A DNA stretch of 39,298 nucleotides from Desulfotignum sp. (GTDB lineage: Bacteria; Desulfobacterota; Desulfobacteria; Desulfobacterales; Desulfobacteraceae), in assembly GCA_011389575.1 (NCBI GenBank), contig JAABUB010000025.1, forward strand, positions 1-39,298, read 5' to 3'. Position numbers and translations under genes: made by a program. Numbering within the stretch: the first letter of the stretch is position 1; each line of letters opens with the position of its first letter. Below are positions 24,874-33,114 of the stretch, piece after piece. Under the pieces are notes generated by a model that was not told the DNA's origin, made no database searches, and worked only from the letters and a program-made list of their open reading frames with translations.

Positions 24874-25647
24874 TTAAGATTTCTGCCGGCTGGACCAGTC
24901 TATTAAAAAAACCGGCATTTCCGCCATGGCTGTGTAATCGGTCAGATCACACCGGAGGGGCGTGATGGAAATATAATTCTGGGCAATGGCATTGACATCG
25001 GTATCCGGGCCTCCGGATACCGGTTCCTGACTCCCGTACCAGTAATAACGCCGTTGTTTCGGATCTTTTCGTTTTTCAAAACGGCTGGACAGGTTGTCAA
25101 AGGCCTGGCAGGTGATTTTCACCCCTTTGATTCCAGAAAAAGCAATGCCCGGAGCATTGATATTCAAAAAAGTGCCGGAAGGAAGATTGTGTTTCCGAAT
25201 GGTTTTGGCTATATCAGATATGAACCAGGCCAGTTTTTCATAATCCATGACATTTCCGATCTTCATGGAAACCGCCAGGCTCACGATGCCGTTCAACGCC
25301 CCTTCCCGGGCAGCGGCAACCGTGCCGGAATAATTGATGTCAATGCCGATGTTGGTGCCCGGATTGATGCCTGAAATCACCATATCCGGCGGGGTTTCAA
25401 CGCATTCTGACAACCCCAGCTTGACACAGTCAGCCGGGGTACCGTCCATTGCAAATATACTGCCTTTTCCCTCGCTCGGCATTTGCTGGAGCCGCATGGG
25501 GTGATGCAGGGTGATGCCATGGCTCACCGCGCTTTTCTCCCGGTCCGGAGCCACCATCACCACATGGTGGTTTTGGGACAACACCCCAAACAATGCCTGG
25601 ATGCCTGTGGCCTGATACCCGTCATCATTGGTAAGAAAAATATTCAT
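24874..25647 (-). CDS. surE: 5'/3'-nucleotidase SurE
   Basis: This 257-aa metal-dependent nucleotidase/polyphosphatase has the SurE signature at the N-terminus (MNIFLTNDDGYQATGIQAL, with the paired Asp metal ligands), then VVMVAPDREKSAVSHGITLHHPMRL, GTPADCVKLGL and SGINPGTNIGIDINYSGTVAAAREG. Length is normal for the family. It hydrolyses nucleoside monophosphates in the cytoplasm and is linked to stationary-phase survival. It follows the DUF1847-like gene by three bases, so the two are probably one transcript. Confidence 0.96.
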   Translation of the reverse strand: MNIFLTNDDGYQATGIQALFGVLSQNHHVVMVAPDREKSAVSHGITLHHPMRLQQMPSEGKGSIFAMDGTPADCVKLGLSECVETPPDMVISGINPGTNIGIDINYSGTVAAAREGALNGIVSLAVSMKIGNVMDYEKLAWFISDIAKTIRKHNLPSGTFLNINAPGIAFSGIKGVKITCQAFDNLSSRFEKRKDPKQRRYYWYGSQEPVSGGPDTDVNAIAQNYISITPLRCDLTDYTAMAEMPVFLIDWSSRQKS

Positions 25648-25650
25648 ATC

Positions 25651-26343
25651 TTATGGCTTGCGGATCTTTTGGTAATAGGAGTCTGCCTGGTATACGGCTG
25701 CCAGGGGGTTGTGTCCGGTAACCCGGTCCTTTACCGCCAGCACTGTGGTGGGAATCTGTGAAAATTGGAAAAAAAGGGAATCATGTCCCACACACAGACC
25801 CAGCAGGATATTGAAATCCACCTGTTCTTTGTTCAGCAGCTTTGCCTGGAATACGGGATTGCACATGGATTCATCTGTTCCCTTATATATTTTATCCGCA
25901 TCAGTGATGCCGATGATATCCTTGGAAGTTCTGCCGGCTTTACAACACACAGAGACCACATCAAATCCATGGGCTTCAAAAATTTCTCCAACGATTTTCG
26001 CCTCAGCTGACAGTCCCAGGCAAAAAGCCAGCCCTATGCGCTGATACCCCATTCTTTCGGCAAATTCACAGGTTTCAACAATCCGGGTCTTCACAGGCTG
26101 CATCACATAGGGCTGCTGGTCCCGATTGGCATAACAGGCAGCCTCCTGTACCGATGCAGTATGGGCAAATTTCCGAATATCATCGGCCCTGTAAACCTGG
26201 TTTGCCTCTTCCAGAACGGATTTACAGGTGACGGTGGGACATCCCTTGCGCCCTTTTCCCTGTTCTGTATAACATGTTTTTTCCCCCACCGGGCTGTCAC
26301 ATGCAGCACATGCAGGAGGCGTACTCCTATTTTTATCCGCCAT
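25651..26343 (-). CDS. DUF1847-like cysteine-rich, probable metal-binding protein
   Basis: This 230-aa protein has an N-terminal cysteine cluster (CAACDSPVGEKTCYTEQGKGRKGCPTVTC) that could hold a metal or Fe-S centre, followed by a globular part with further conserved-looking Cys (IGLAFCLGLSAEA, VVSVCCKAGRTSKD, MCNPVFQAKLLN, LLGLCVGHDSLFF). The pattern is that of DUF1847, common in anaerobes, with no assigned function. The start at 26343 follows AGGAGAACAAG; an earlier in-frame ATG is rejected. It is three bases upstream of surE and 136 bp downstream of tRNA-Arg. Confidence 0.8.
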   Translation of the reverse strand: MADKNRSTPPACAACDSPVGEKTCYTEQGKGRKGCPTVTCKSVLEEANQVYRADDIRKFAHTASVQEAACYANRDQQPYVMQPVKTRIVETCEFAERMGYQRIGLAFCLGLSAEAKIVGEIFEAHGFDVVSVCCKAGRTSKDIIGITDADKIYKGTDESMCNPVFQAKLLNKEQVDFNILLGLCVGHDSLFFQFSQIPTTVLAVKDRVTGHNPLAAVYQADSYYQKIRKP

Positions 26344-26479
26344 CTTGTTCTCCTGATTTGTATAAAACAACCCAAAAATCTTACCCTACAGCCTTTAATA
26401 ATAAAAGTATCCCCACACAAAACACAGCACAATTATCTTTTCAAAGCATGCTTCCGCCAGATGAGAACACCCATAAAAC

Positions 26480-26556
26480 TGGCACGCCCGGAGGGATTCG
26501 AACCCCCGACCCTTGGATTCGAAGTCCAATGCTCTATCCAGCTGAGCTACGGGCGC
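26480..26556 (-). tRNA. tRNA-Arg (anticodon UCG)
   Basis: The 77-nt gene has a complete cloverleaf. The acceptor stem is GCGCCCG paired with CGGGCGT (one G-U), the D arm reads TAGCTCAGCTGGATAGAGC, the anticodon arm is TTGGA-CTTCGAA-TCCAA with anticodon TCG at 26522-26520, and the T loop is GTTCGAATC. CCA is encoded at 26482-26480. No integrase or attachment site is seen beside it. Confidence 0.95.
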
Positions 26557-26818
26557 ACAGGGTGATCAATAGGAAAAAATAACACGATTGTGAACTTTTC
26601 ACAATATGTGGGATCATAATGAAAAAAAACAGATTTGCACAGCATTGCAGCGTATAAATTCCAGTGATTACAGCGCTTGTATTCACTGTGAAAAAGATAT
26701 TGCCATAAAAGGGCTGTAAGCGGATCTTGATTCCCTGTGCGCTGTATCACCGGCGTTATGGCGGCGGATCCGGATAGTGCCAGTCAGGCGCTGCGCACCA
26801 TACCTGTCACAAAAATAT

Positions 26819-26850
26819 AAGCCGGGCAGGTCATATATCCTGCCCGGCTT
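26819..26850 (-). terminator. Intrinsic terminator downstream of pstS
   Basis: AAGCCGGGCAGG (26819-26830) and CCTGCCCGGCTT (26839-26850) form a 12-bp GC-rich stem with an 8-nt loop. On the minus strand it is followed by TATATTTTTG. It lies 23 bp after the pstS stop. The roughly 260 bp from here to the tRNA-Arg gene shows no supported gene. Confidence 0.8.
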
Positions 26851-26873
26851 ACAATACGGCTTACAGCAAAAGA

Positions 26874-27926
26874 TTACAGGTCAGATGCGGAAAGCGGGGT
26901 CAGATTTTCCACTGCCTTTCTGAATTTTTCTCTTTCCGCTTCAGGCATGGGGATCAGGCCCTTATCAGTCAGATAACCCTCATCTCCCCAGGCTTTTTCA
27001 CTGGTGAACTCAGCCAGAAATTCCTTGATACCCGGGATACTGCCCACGTGGGCTTTTTTTACATAGAAAAACAAAGGACGGGATATCGGATAACTGCCGT
27101 CTGCAATGGCCTCAAATTCCGGGGCAACACCGTCAATAATCGCACCCTGAAGTTTGTCCGTGTTCTGGTCCAGAAAAGAGAACCCGAAAATCCCCAGCGC
27201 GTCCTTGTTGGCATCCAGTTTCTGGACAATCAGGTTGTCGTTTTCACCGGCTTCAATATAGGCACCGTCCTCACGGATGGTATGGCAAAGGGCTTTGTAG
27301 GCTTTTTTGTCTTTTTTCTTCAAATCCTTAATCCATGAAAATTTTTTGGCACCGCCTTCCATAGCCAGTTCCACAAATGCATCCCTGGTACCGGAAGTCG
27401 GGGGCGGCCCCAGAACTTCAATTTTGATATCCGGCAGTGAAGGGTTCACATCTTTCCAGGTTTTGTTGGGATTGGGAACGGTTTTGCCGGCCACGTTTCC
27501 TGATGGCACATCCTTGGCCAGGGCAAGAAAAATGTCCTTGCGGCTCAGCTTGAACAGCGGGGCTTTTTTGGAGTTGGCAATAACAATACCGTCATATCCG
27601 ATTTTTACTTCAACGATTTCTTTGACACCGTTGGTTACGGCTTTTTCAAACTCAGATTTCTTGATCCGCCGGGAAGCATTGGTGATGTCCGGATATTCCA
27701 CACCCACACCGGCAGCAAACAGTTTGAACCCGCCGCCGGAACCGGTGGATTCGATGGTGGGGGTTTTAAACTTGGTGGATTTACCAAAATTTTCCGCAAC
27801 AACCGTTGCAAACGGATACACGGTTGAGGACCCGACAATGGAAATATAATCCCTTGAAGCAGCCCATCCATTACCAAGCCCCACTGTGAAAATCAGGGCC
27901 AGACTTGCAATCAACACCTTTTTCAT
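26874..27926 (-). CDS. pstS: Phosphate ABC transporter substrate-binding protein PstS
   Basis: This 350-aa periplasmic protein has a signal peptide (MKKVLIASLALIFTVGLGNGWAA). SIVGSSTVYPFATVVAENF is the PstS phosphate-binding start (GSSTV), followed by ESTGSGGGFKLFAAG, DITNASRRIK and the later PPTSGTRDAFVELAM, where the Ser/Thr/Arg phosphate ligands sit. The start at 27926 follows GGAG. It is the last gene of the pstC-pstA-pstS run, 44 bp after pstA, and is followed by a terminator. In many bacteria pstS comes first, so the order is unusual. Confidence 0.95.
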   Translation of the reverse strand: MKKVLIASLALIFTVGLGNGWAASRDYISIVGSSTVYPFATVVAENFGKSTKFKTPTIESTGSGGGFKLFAAGVGVEYPDITNASRRIKKSEFEKAVTNGVKEIVEVKIGYDGIVIANSKKAPLFKLSRKDIFLALAKDVPSGNVAGKTVPNPNKTWKDVNPSLPDIKIEVLGPPPTSGTRDAFVELAMEGGAKKFSWIKDLKKKDKKAYKALCHTIREDGAYIEAGENDNLIVQKLDANKDALGIFGFSFLDQNTDKLQGAIIDGVAPEFEAIADGSYPISRPLFFYVKKAHVGSIPGIKEFLAEFTSEKAWGDEGYLTDKGLIPMPEAEREKFRKAVENLTPLSASDL

Positions 27927-27970
27927 TTGTTTCTCCTTACACATTTTTGTTAAAAAACATTTACAATTAC

Positions 27971-29296
27971 TTACCATCTTCGTTCAAATTTTTTCCGCAG
28001 AAAAACCGCCACCGCATTCATGGTCACCAAAAATGCCAGAAGCACCATGATAGCGGCAGAGGTCCGCTCCAGAAAAGCACGTTCCGGACTGTCCGCCCAC
28101 AGAAAGATCTGTACCGGCAGCACGGTCGAGGGATCGGTAATCCCCCCTGGTATGTCCACGATAAATGCCACCATACCGATCATCAGCAGCGGGGCTGTTT
28201 CACCAAGGGCCTGGGCCATGCCGATAATGGTGCCGGTGAGCATGCCGGGCAATGCCAGGGGCAGCACATGGTGGACCACCATCTGGGTTTTTGAGGCACC
28301 CACGCCCAGGGCCGCCTCCCTGATGGAAGGGGGAACCGATTTCAAGGCAGCACGGCTGGCAATGATGATGGTGGGCAGGGTCATCAGGGTCAGCACAAAT
28401 CCGCCCACCAGGGGAACCGATCTTGGCAGTCCAAAAAAATTCAAAAAAACCGCAAGACCCAGCAGGCCGTAAACAATGGAAGGAACCGCTGCCAGGTTGT
28501 TAATGTTCACCTCAATAATGTCTGTCCACCGGTTTTTGGGGGCAAATTCCTCCAGATAAACCGCTGTGGCCACACCAACGGGAAAAGACAATAACAAGGT
28601 GACGATCAGGGTATAAAAAGATCCGGTAACCGCACCCAGGATACCTGCCAGTTCAGGCTCACGGGAATCGCCGGCAGTAAAAAAAGTGGTGTTGAACCGT
28701 TTTTTGAGCCGCCCCTGTTCCTGGAGCCTGTCAATCCAGGATAACTGAATATCTTTGATCCTGCGTTCAGTTTCAGGTACATCCCGGGGTATATGACCTT
28801 TCATCAGCATGTCCACATCATCATCGGCCGGCACCCAAAGTTGGATAACCGATCCTATCATTTGCTGGTTTTTGCGTACAAAATCCTGCAACTGGTAGGC
28901 AGCACCTGTACTGATCATGTCATATAACTTTCGCTTGTGGCTCCTGGTTTTCACCTCAGGAAACATGTCTCTGAGCGAATTTTTCACCATTGCATGATAG
29001 TTGGCATCATGCAGTGCCTGGGTATCAATGGTGTCAGGGTCTAAAAAAAAATCCAGCTGGACATAGGTCTGCTGAAAAGCGGTATACCCGTTGGAAATGA
29101 TGCTGATGAAAAGAATGGACAAAAAAGCCATGGAAAGGATGATGGCGGACAGACCATACAGGCGGAACCGCTTTTCAGCCTTATAGCGCCTGGCAAGCCC
29201 CTTGCTGACAATATCCATGGTCCGCACTGATGCAGTTTTTTTGTTCGTATCCTTAGATGTGTTGGCAGTATGGGTGATATCGGAATGATTATTCAT
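27971..29296 (-). CDS. pstA: Phosphate ABC transporter permease PstA with long N-terminal extension
   Basis: This 441-aa inner-membrane permease has an N-terminal cytoplasmic stretch, a first TM helix (LSAIILSMAFLSILFISII), and a long periplasmic domain of about 150 residues of the DUF3333 kind found in the longer PstA proteins. The BPD_transp_1 core begins near ILGAVTGSFYTLIVTLLLSFPVGV; the EAA loop is EAALGVGASKTQMVVHHVLPLALPGM. The start at 29296 follows GGGAGC and overlaps the pstC stop by 8 bp, indicating coupled translation. Confidence 0.94.
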   Translation of the reverse strand: MNNHSDITHTANTSKDTNKKTASVRTMDIVSKGLARRYKAEKRFRLYGLSAIILSMAFLSILFISIISNGYTAFQQTYVQLDFFLDPDTIDTQALHDANYHAMVKNSLRDMFPEVKTRSHKRKLYDMISTGAAYQLQDFVRKNQQMIGSVIQLWVPADDDVDMLMKGHIPRDVPETERRIKDIQLSWIDRLQEQGRLKKRFNTTFFTAGDSREPELAGILGAVTGSFYTLIVTLLLSFPVGVATAVYLEEFAPKNRWTDIIEVNINNLAAVPSIVYGLLGLAVFLNFFGLPRSVPLVGGFVLTLMTLPTIIIASRAALKSVPPSIREAALGVGASKTQMVVHHVLPLALPGMLTGTIIGMAQALGETAPLLMIGMVAFIVDIPGGITDPSTVLPVQIFLWADSPERAFLERTSAAIMVLLAFLVTMNAVAVFLRKKFERRW

Positions 29297-30680
29297 ATTG
29301 CTCCCTGTATTTACGCACCACCACCAGGGCAATGACATTCAGAAAAAGTGTGATGACAAACAGCATCAGGCCCAAAGCAAAGGCGGCCAGGGTCTTGGGG
29401 CTGTCAAATTCCTGGTCTCCAACCAAAAGGGTGACGATCTGAACAGTCACAGTAGTTACGGTTTTCAAAGGATTTACCGTCAAATTGGCAGCCAGCCCCG
29501 CTGCCATCACCACGATCATGGTCTCGCCAATGGCCCTCGAAACCGCCAGCAGCACACCACCGACAATACCGGGCAGTGCTGCTGGCAGCACCACAAGACG
29601 TACCGTTTCACTGTGGGTGGAACCAAGGCCCAGGGCACCGTCACGCAGGGACTGGGGAACCGCATTAATCACATCATCGGAAAGGGAGGACACAAAGGGA
29701 ATGATCATGATTCCCATGACCAGACCGGCGGCCAGGGCACTTTCCGAGGACACATCCAGGCCCACGGAGACCCCGGCGTTGCGGATGAGGGGAGCCACCA
29801 CCAGGGCGGCAAAAAATCCGTATACCACCGTGGGAATACCGGCCAGAATCTCCAGCAGCGGCTTGGCAACGGCCCTGAATCGTTTGTTGGCATACTCAGA
29901 CAGGTAAATGGCGGACATCAGACCGATGGGAACCGCCACACACATGGCAATGGCTGATATGAGAAGCGTTCCCATAAACACGGGAATGGCACCGAATGCT
30001 CCGGACGATCCCACCTGATCTGCGCGGATAGCCATCTGGGGACTCCAGTCCAGACCGAAAACAAACTCATGAAAAGGAACAATCTTGAAAAACCGGATGG
30101 CTTCATACAAAACAGACAAGACAATGCCGATGGTGGTGAATATGGCAATGGTAGAGCAGGCGATAAGCAGATATTTGACCGTGTTTTCCACATGGTTCCT
30201 GGCCCGCAGCTTTGGAGAAATCATTTTCCGCACCCACAGAATTCCGACAAGGGCAATGGTGGTGACCATTACTGCCAGAGCAGCATGACTCAGGGTTTTA
30301 AGCCGTGTGTAATGGGCAGCTGCCTCCTGGATGGCAGGACTGATCTCCTGGGGGACAATATGGCCGAAAACCAGGTTGCGGATATCATTGATCACAAGGC
30401 CCAGACGGTCTGCCGGCAGACTCTGCATATCAGGTGGCAGACCGCCGATCACCAGGTGGGTGATAACATGGGATTCAAAGAACCGCCAGAAACAAAAAAC
30501 GATCAGGGAAGGGAGGGCACACCAGAGCGCTGCAAGGGCACCATAATAGGTGGGTCTGGAATGCAGAATATGCTGGCCTCTGCCGCTGGTATCAGCAACG
30601 GCAAATGCCCGCCTGCGGCCCAGAAAATATCCGCCGGCAGTGAGCATCAGCAAAACCAGCAGCAAGTTGGAAGAAGACAT
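29289..30680 (-). CDS. pstC: Phosphate ABC transporter permease PstC
   Basis: This 463-aa permease has an N-terminal TM helix (LLLVLLMLTAGGYFLGRRRAF), a periplasmic region, and the permease core with the EAA-like loop GALGLGSTHSETVRLVVLPAALPGIVGGVLLAVSRAIGETMIVVMAAG. It is longer than E. coli PstC (about 319 aa) because of N-terminal additions, as in many Desulfobacterota and marine proteobacteria. ATG 30680 is preceded by TAAGG; an in-frame GTG at 30710 is possible. It is first of the pst genes here. No pstB or phoU follows. Confidence 0.93.
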   Translation of the reverse strand: MSSSNLLLVLLMLTAGGYFLGRRRAFAVADTSGRGQHILHSRPTYYGALAALWCALPSLIVFCFWRFFESHVITHLVIGGLPPDMQSLPADRLGLVINDIRNLVFGHIVPQEISPAIQEAAAHYTRLKTLSHAALAVMVTTIALVGILWVRKMISPKLRARNHVENTVKYLLIACSTIAIFTTIGIVLSVLYEAIRFFKIVPFHEFVFGLDWSPQMAIRADQVGSSGAFGAIPVFMGTLLISAIAMCVAVPIGLMSAIYLSEYANKRFRAVAKPLLEILAGIPTVVYGFFAALVVAPLIRNAGVSVGLDVSSESALAAGLVMGIMIIPFVSSLSDDVINAVPQSLRDGALGLGSTHSETVRLVVLPAALPGIVGGVLLAVSRAIGETMIVVMAAGLAANLTVNPLKTVTTVTVQIVTLLVGDQEFDSPKTLAAFALGLMLFVITLFLNVIALVVVRKYREQYE

Positions 30681-30745
30681 GGATAACCTTACAATTAAAA
30701 GATTGTTCACTAAACTGGCTGTGAAAATACAGATCTTTTATAAGG

Positions 30746-30760
30746 TTTTGTTTAACAAAA
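30746..30760. promoter_or_regulatory. Perfect 15-bp palindrome upstream of pstC
   Basis: TTTTGTT-T-AACAAAA is a perfect inverted repeat with one central base, 66 bp upstream of the pstC start. Its core TTGTTTAACAA has the same form as the palindrome core at 18293-18303 (TTGTTCAACAA). A TTATAAAA on the minus strand just downstream could be a -10. A second inverted repeat, AACCATT-AGAA-AATGGTT, lies at 30769-30786. I see no convincing Pho box. Confidence 0.4.
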
Positions 30761-30888
30761 GATGAGCAAACCATTAGAAAATGGTTAGAAACCCGTTATC
30801 GGAAAGATAACTGTCTTGAATAACTATAAAGAGTTGGCATGAAAACAGGTTTTTTATCGGTAAAAAAAGTTTTATTGAACACAGACGA

Positions 30889-31494
30889 TCAGGAGCTTGC
30901 GGAAATCTTTTCTTCCAGTTGTTTGATCAGCACATCAAAGGAATCAGAATCCAGTATCCGGGCAAACTGGGACCGGTAATTTGCCACCAGGCTTACCCCT
31001 TCCACTACCATATCATATACCCGCCACTGGCCGTCAGCTGCTGCATACATTCTGTAATCAATGGGGATTTCAAGGGAATCGCCCACCACAATTGTGTTGA
31101 TCTGCGCTTTTTTATTTCTGACCTGTTCTTTGACATAGCGCACCTTTTCATCATTATATGATTCAATTTTTGCCACATAGGTATCTTCCAGCAGCCGGGA
31201 AAACAACTGAACAAAGGTCTGCCGTTCTGCGGAAGTTCTGTCCCGCCAGTGACGGGCCAGACTAAGCTGGGACATCTTTTCAAAATCAAACCGCTCATAG
31301 ATCACTTCCCTTAATGCTGCTCTTCGACGGGCCGCATTGGCCTCTCCTTTGAGGGTGTCATTTTCCAAAATTTTTATAATGCTGTCAATGGTGGCTTTGA
31401 GCTGGTCCCGGGCCGGAGACGCTTGCACATTTCCGACAATGAAAAACAATACAAAAATTGTCACTAAAATGGGTCTGGCAATCAGGTGATACAT
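30889..31494 (-). CDS. mlaC: Phospholipid-binding protein MlaC (Ttg2 family)
   Basis: This 201-aa periplasmic protein has a signal peptide (ILVTIFVLFFIVGNVQAS) and the MlaC/Tol-toluene-tolerance Ttg2 fold: FDFEKMSQLSLARHWRDRTSAERQTFVQLFSRLLEDTYVAKIESYNDEKVRY and a C-terminal WRVYDMVVEGVSLVANYRSQFARIL. MlaC shuttles phospholipids between the outer-membrane MlaA complex and the inner-membrane MlaFEDB complex. It starts one base after the mlaB stop and is last in the operon. mlaA is not in this window. Confidence 0.93.
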   Translation of the reverse strand: MYHLIARPILVTIFVLFFIVGNVQASPARDQLKATIDSIIKILENDTLKGEANAARRRAALREVIYERFDFEKMSQLSLARHWRDRTSAERQTFVQLFSRLLEDTYVAKIESYNDEKVRYVKEQVRNKKAQINTIVVGDSLEIPIDYRMYAAADGQWRVYDMVVEGVSLVANYRSQFARILDSDSFDVLIKQLEEKISASS

Positions 31495-31495
31495 A

Positions 31496-31858
31496 TCAGC
31501 TTTCTTTCATATTTTTTTTGGTTACGGCTTCAAAAGCCTGGTGTACATTTTCATGGATGGTGAACACATTGTCCAGTTTGGTTAAAGAAAGGGCATTGTA
31601 TACAGTGTCTCCAAGACCGGCCAGAATAAAATGCCGTTTCTGCTTTTTGCTCCATTGCAGCCCTTCCACAAGGGTTGCTATGCCGGAACTGTCCATAAAT
31701 GAAACGTTGGTCAGGTCCACGACAACAGCCGTGATATTGTTTTTAAAAAGCCTGGCCAGTGTATCCCTCAGACTGGGGGAAGAATACATATCCACTTCCC
31801 CCTGAACCTGAACCAGGGCAGTATTTTTCTTTTCCGTGGTTTTTATGTCAAACTGCAT
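31496..31858 (-). CDS. mlaB: STAS-domain protein, MlaB-like
   Basis: This 120-aa single STAS domain has VQVQGEVDMYSSPSLRDTL and ITAVVVDLTNVSFMDSSGIATLVEGLQWS; the DSSG motif carries the conserved Ser of STAS domains. In the Mla complex this subunit stabilises the ATPase MlaF. The anti-sigma-antagonist form (SpoIIAA/RsbV) is the alternative, and a RsbW-like kinase is encoded at 34106, so a partner-switching role is not excluded. It lies 29 bp after mlaD and one base before mlaC. Confidence 0.88.
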   Translation of the reverse strand: MQFDIKTTEKKNTALVQVQGEVDMYSSPSLRDTLARLFKNNITAVVVDLTNVSFMDSSGIATLVEGLQWSKKQKRHFILAGLGDTVYNALSLTKLDNVFTIHENVHQAFEAVTKKNMKES

Positions 31859-31887
31859 TGCCCATCTTCCCTGTGTCAGGATATTTG

Positions 31888-32325
31888 TTATTGATCAAAG
31901 AGATATTTATTGACCAATTCCTCAATGCTGATGGCGGATTCCGTGTCCATGAGCACATCATTGTCTGAAAGATATTCCTCAGACCAGCCTGGTGCCAGTT
32001 TAATGAACTTGTCGCCGATTATGCCTTTGGTTCGGACCGAAGCAATGGTATCATCGGAAATTTTGGTACTGTTTCTTATCTCCATCAAAACCCGGGCATC
32101 GTTTTCTTCCAGGCGGATCTGTTTGACTTTGCCCACTGGCACCCCTGCAATTTCCACAGAAGCTCCCGGTTCAAGGCCTTCTACCGACCTGAAACTGGCT
32201 TCAATGGTATAGGTGTCAGGTCCGAACCATGCAACCCCGCCCAGGTTAACCGAAAGATATACCAGACAAGCCATCCCCAGGATCATGAATATCCCCACTG
32301 AGATTTCTGTTTTTCTGCCGTACAT
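31888..32325 (-). CDS. mlaD: MlaD, MCE-domain phospholipid transport protein
   Basis: This 145-aa protein has an N-terminal membrane anchor (ISVGIFMILGMACLVYLSVNLGGV) and one MCE domain (YTIEASFRSVEGLEPGASVEIAGVPVGKVKQIRL; VRTKGIIGDKFIKLAPG). MlaD forms a hexameric periplasmic ring that carries lipid. It is shorter than E. coli MlaD (about 183 aa), lacking most of the C-terminal helix. Its ATG lies 15 bases after the mlaE TAG and in the same frame, with AGGAT as ribosome site. Confidence 0.93.
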   Translation of the reverse strand: MYGRKTEISVGIFMILGMACLVYLSVNLGGVAWFGPDTYTIEASFRSVEGLEPGASVEIAGVPVGKVKQIRLEENDARVLMEIRNSTKISDDTIASVRTKGIIGDKFIKLAPGWSEEYLSDNDVLMDTESAISIEELVNKYLFDQ

Positions 32326-32340
32326 AAATGATATTACATC

Positions 32341-33114
32341 CTATAGCAATAAAGATGTCAAGATATAATCCACCACCAGAATGGACAGGGATGTCACCAC
32401 TACAGTCCTGGTGGTGGCTTCACTCACCCCTTCGGTGGTGGGCCGGGCGCTGAATCCCATAAAACATGCGATCCAGGAGATCAGCAGGCCAAAGCACAAA
32501 GATTTGATTACCCCGCCATAGATATCGGCAAAAGTGACAGCTGTAATCATTTTGCCGAAATATACCCCCTCATTGATCCCAAGCAGATGCACCCCCACCA
32601 GGTATCCGCCCAAGATGCCCACCACATCAAAAAAAGCGGTCAACAGCGGCAGGGAAATGATACCGGCCAGAATTTTCGGGCTTATCACATATTTGACCGG
32701 CTCAATGGCCATCATTTCCAGGGCCGGGAACTGATCGGTTATTTTCATGATACCGATTTCTGCAGCTATGGCAGATCCGGCCCTTCCGGTCACCATCAGG
32801 GCACACAAAACAGGGCCCAGCTCCCGGATAATGGAAAGCGCCACAGCAGACCCTAAAAGGGCCTGGGCCCCGAACTGGGTCAGGGTATGGTAGCCTTGCA
32901 GCGCCAGCACCATGCCTGTGAACAGGGCGGTGACAAATACGATCAAAAATGACTTTGATCCAATAAATTCGATTTCCTTGAGTAACCGGGACATCCGAAC
33001 CGGCCTTTGAAAGGCCTGAAAAACCGCAAGAAATAAAAACACGCCGCTTCTGCCCACAATCTGTATCCAGGACACTGTGGTCCGGCCGATAAAAGCAACA
33101 ATATCAAGATTCAC
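32341..33114 (-). CDS. mlaE: MlaE, phospholipid ABC transporter permease
   Basis: This 257-aa inner-membrane permease of the MlaE/Ycf63 family has a coupling segment (SRLLKEIEFIGSKSFLIVFVTALFTGMVLALQGYHTLTQFGAQALLGSAVALSIIRELGPVL) and several TM helices (PLLTAFFDVVGILGGYLVG; VVVTSLSILVVDYILTSLLL at the C-terminus). It starts with GTG overlapping the mlaF stop (GTGA). It stops with TAG at 32343-32341, followed by five sense codons and the mlaD ATG in frame. Confidence 0.94.
   Translation of the reverse strand: MNLDIVAFIGRTTVSWIQIVGRSGVFLFLAVFQAFQRPVRMSRLLKEIEFIGSKSFLIVFVTALFTGMVLALQGYHTLTQFGAQALLGSAVALSIIRELGPVLCALMVTGRAGSAIAAEIGIMKITDQFPALEMMAIEPVKYVISPKILAGIISLPLLTAFFDVVGILGGYLVGVHLLGINEGVYFGKMITAVTFADIYGGVIKSLCFGLLISWIACFMGFSARPTTEGVSEATTRTVVVTSLSILVVDYILTSLLL

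Noticed and set aside
26480-26556. Integration site of a genomic island at tRNA-Arg
   Set aside because: No integrase gene and no repeat of the tRNA 3' end were seen on either side within the window.
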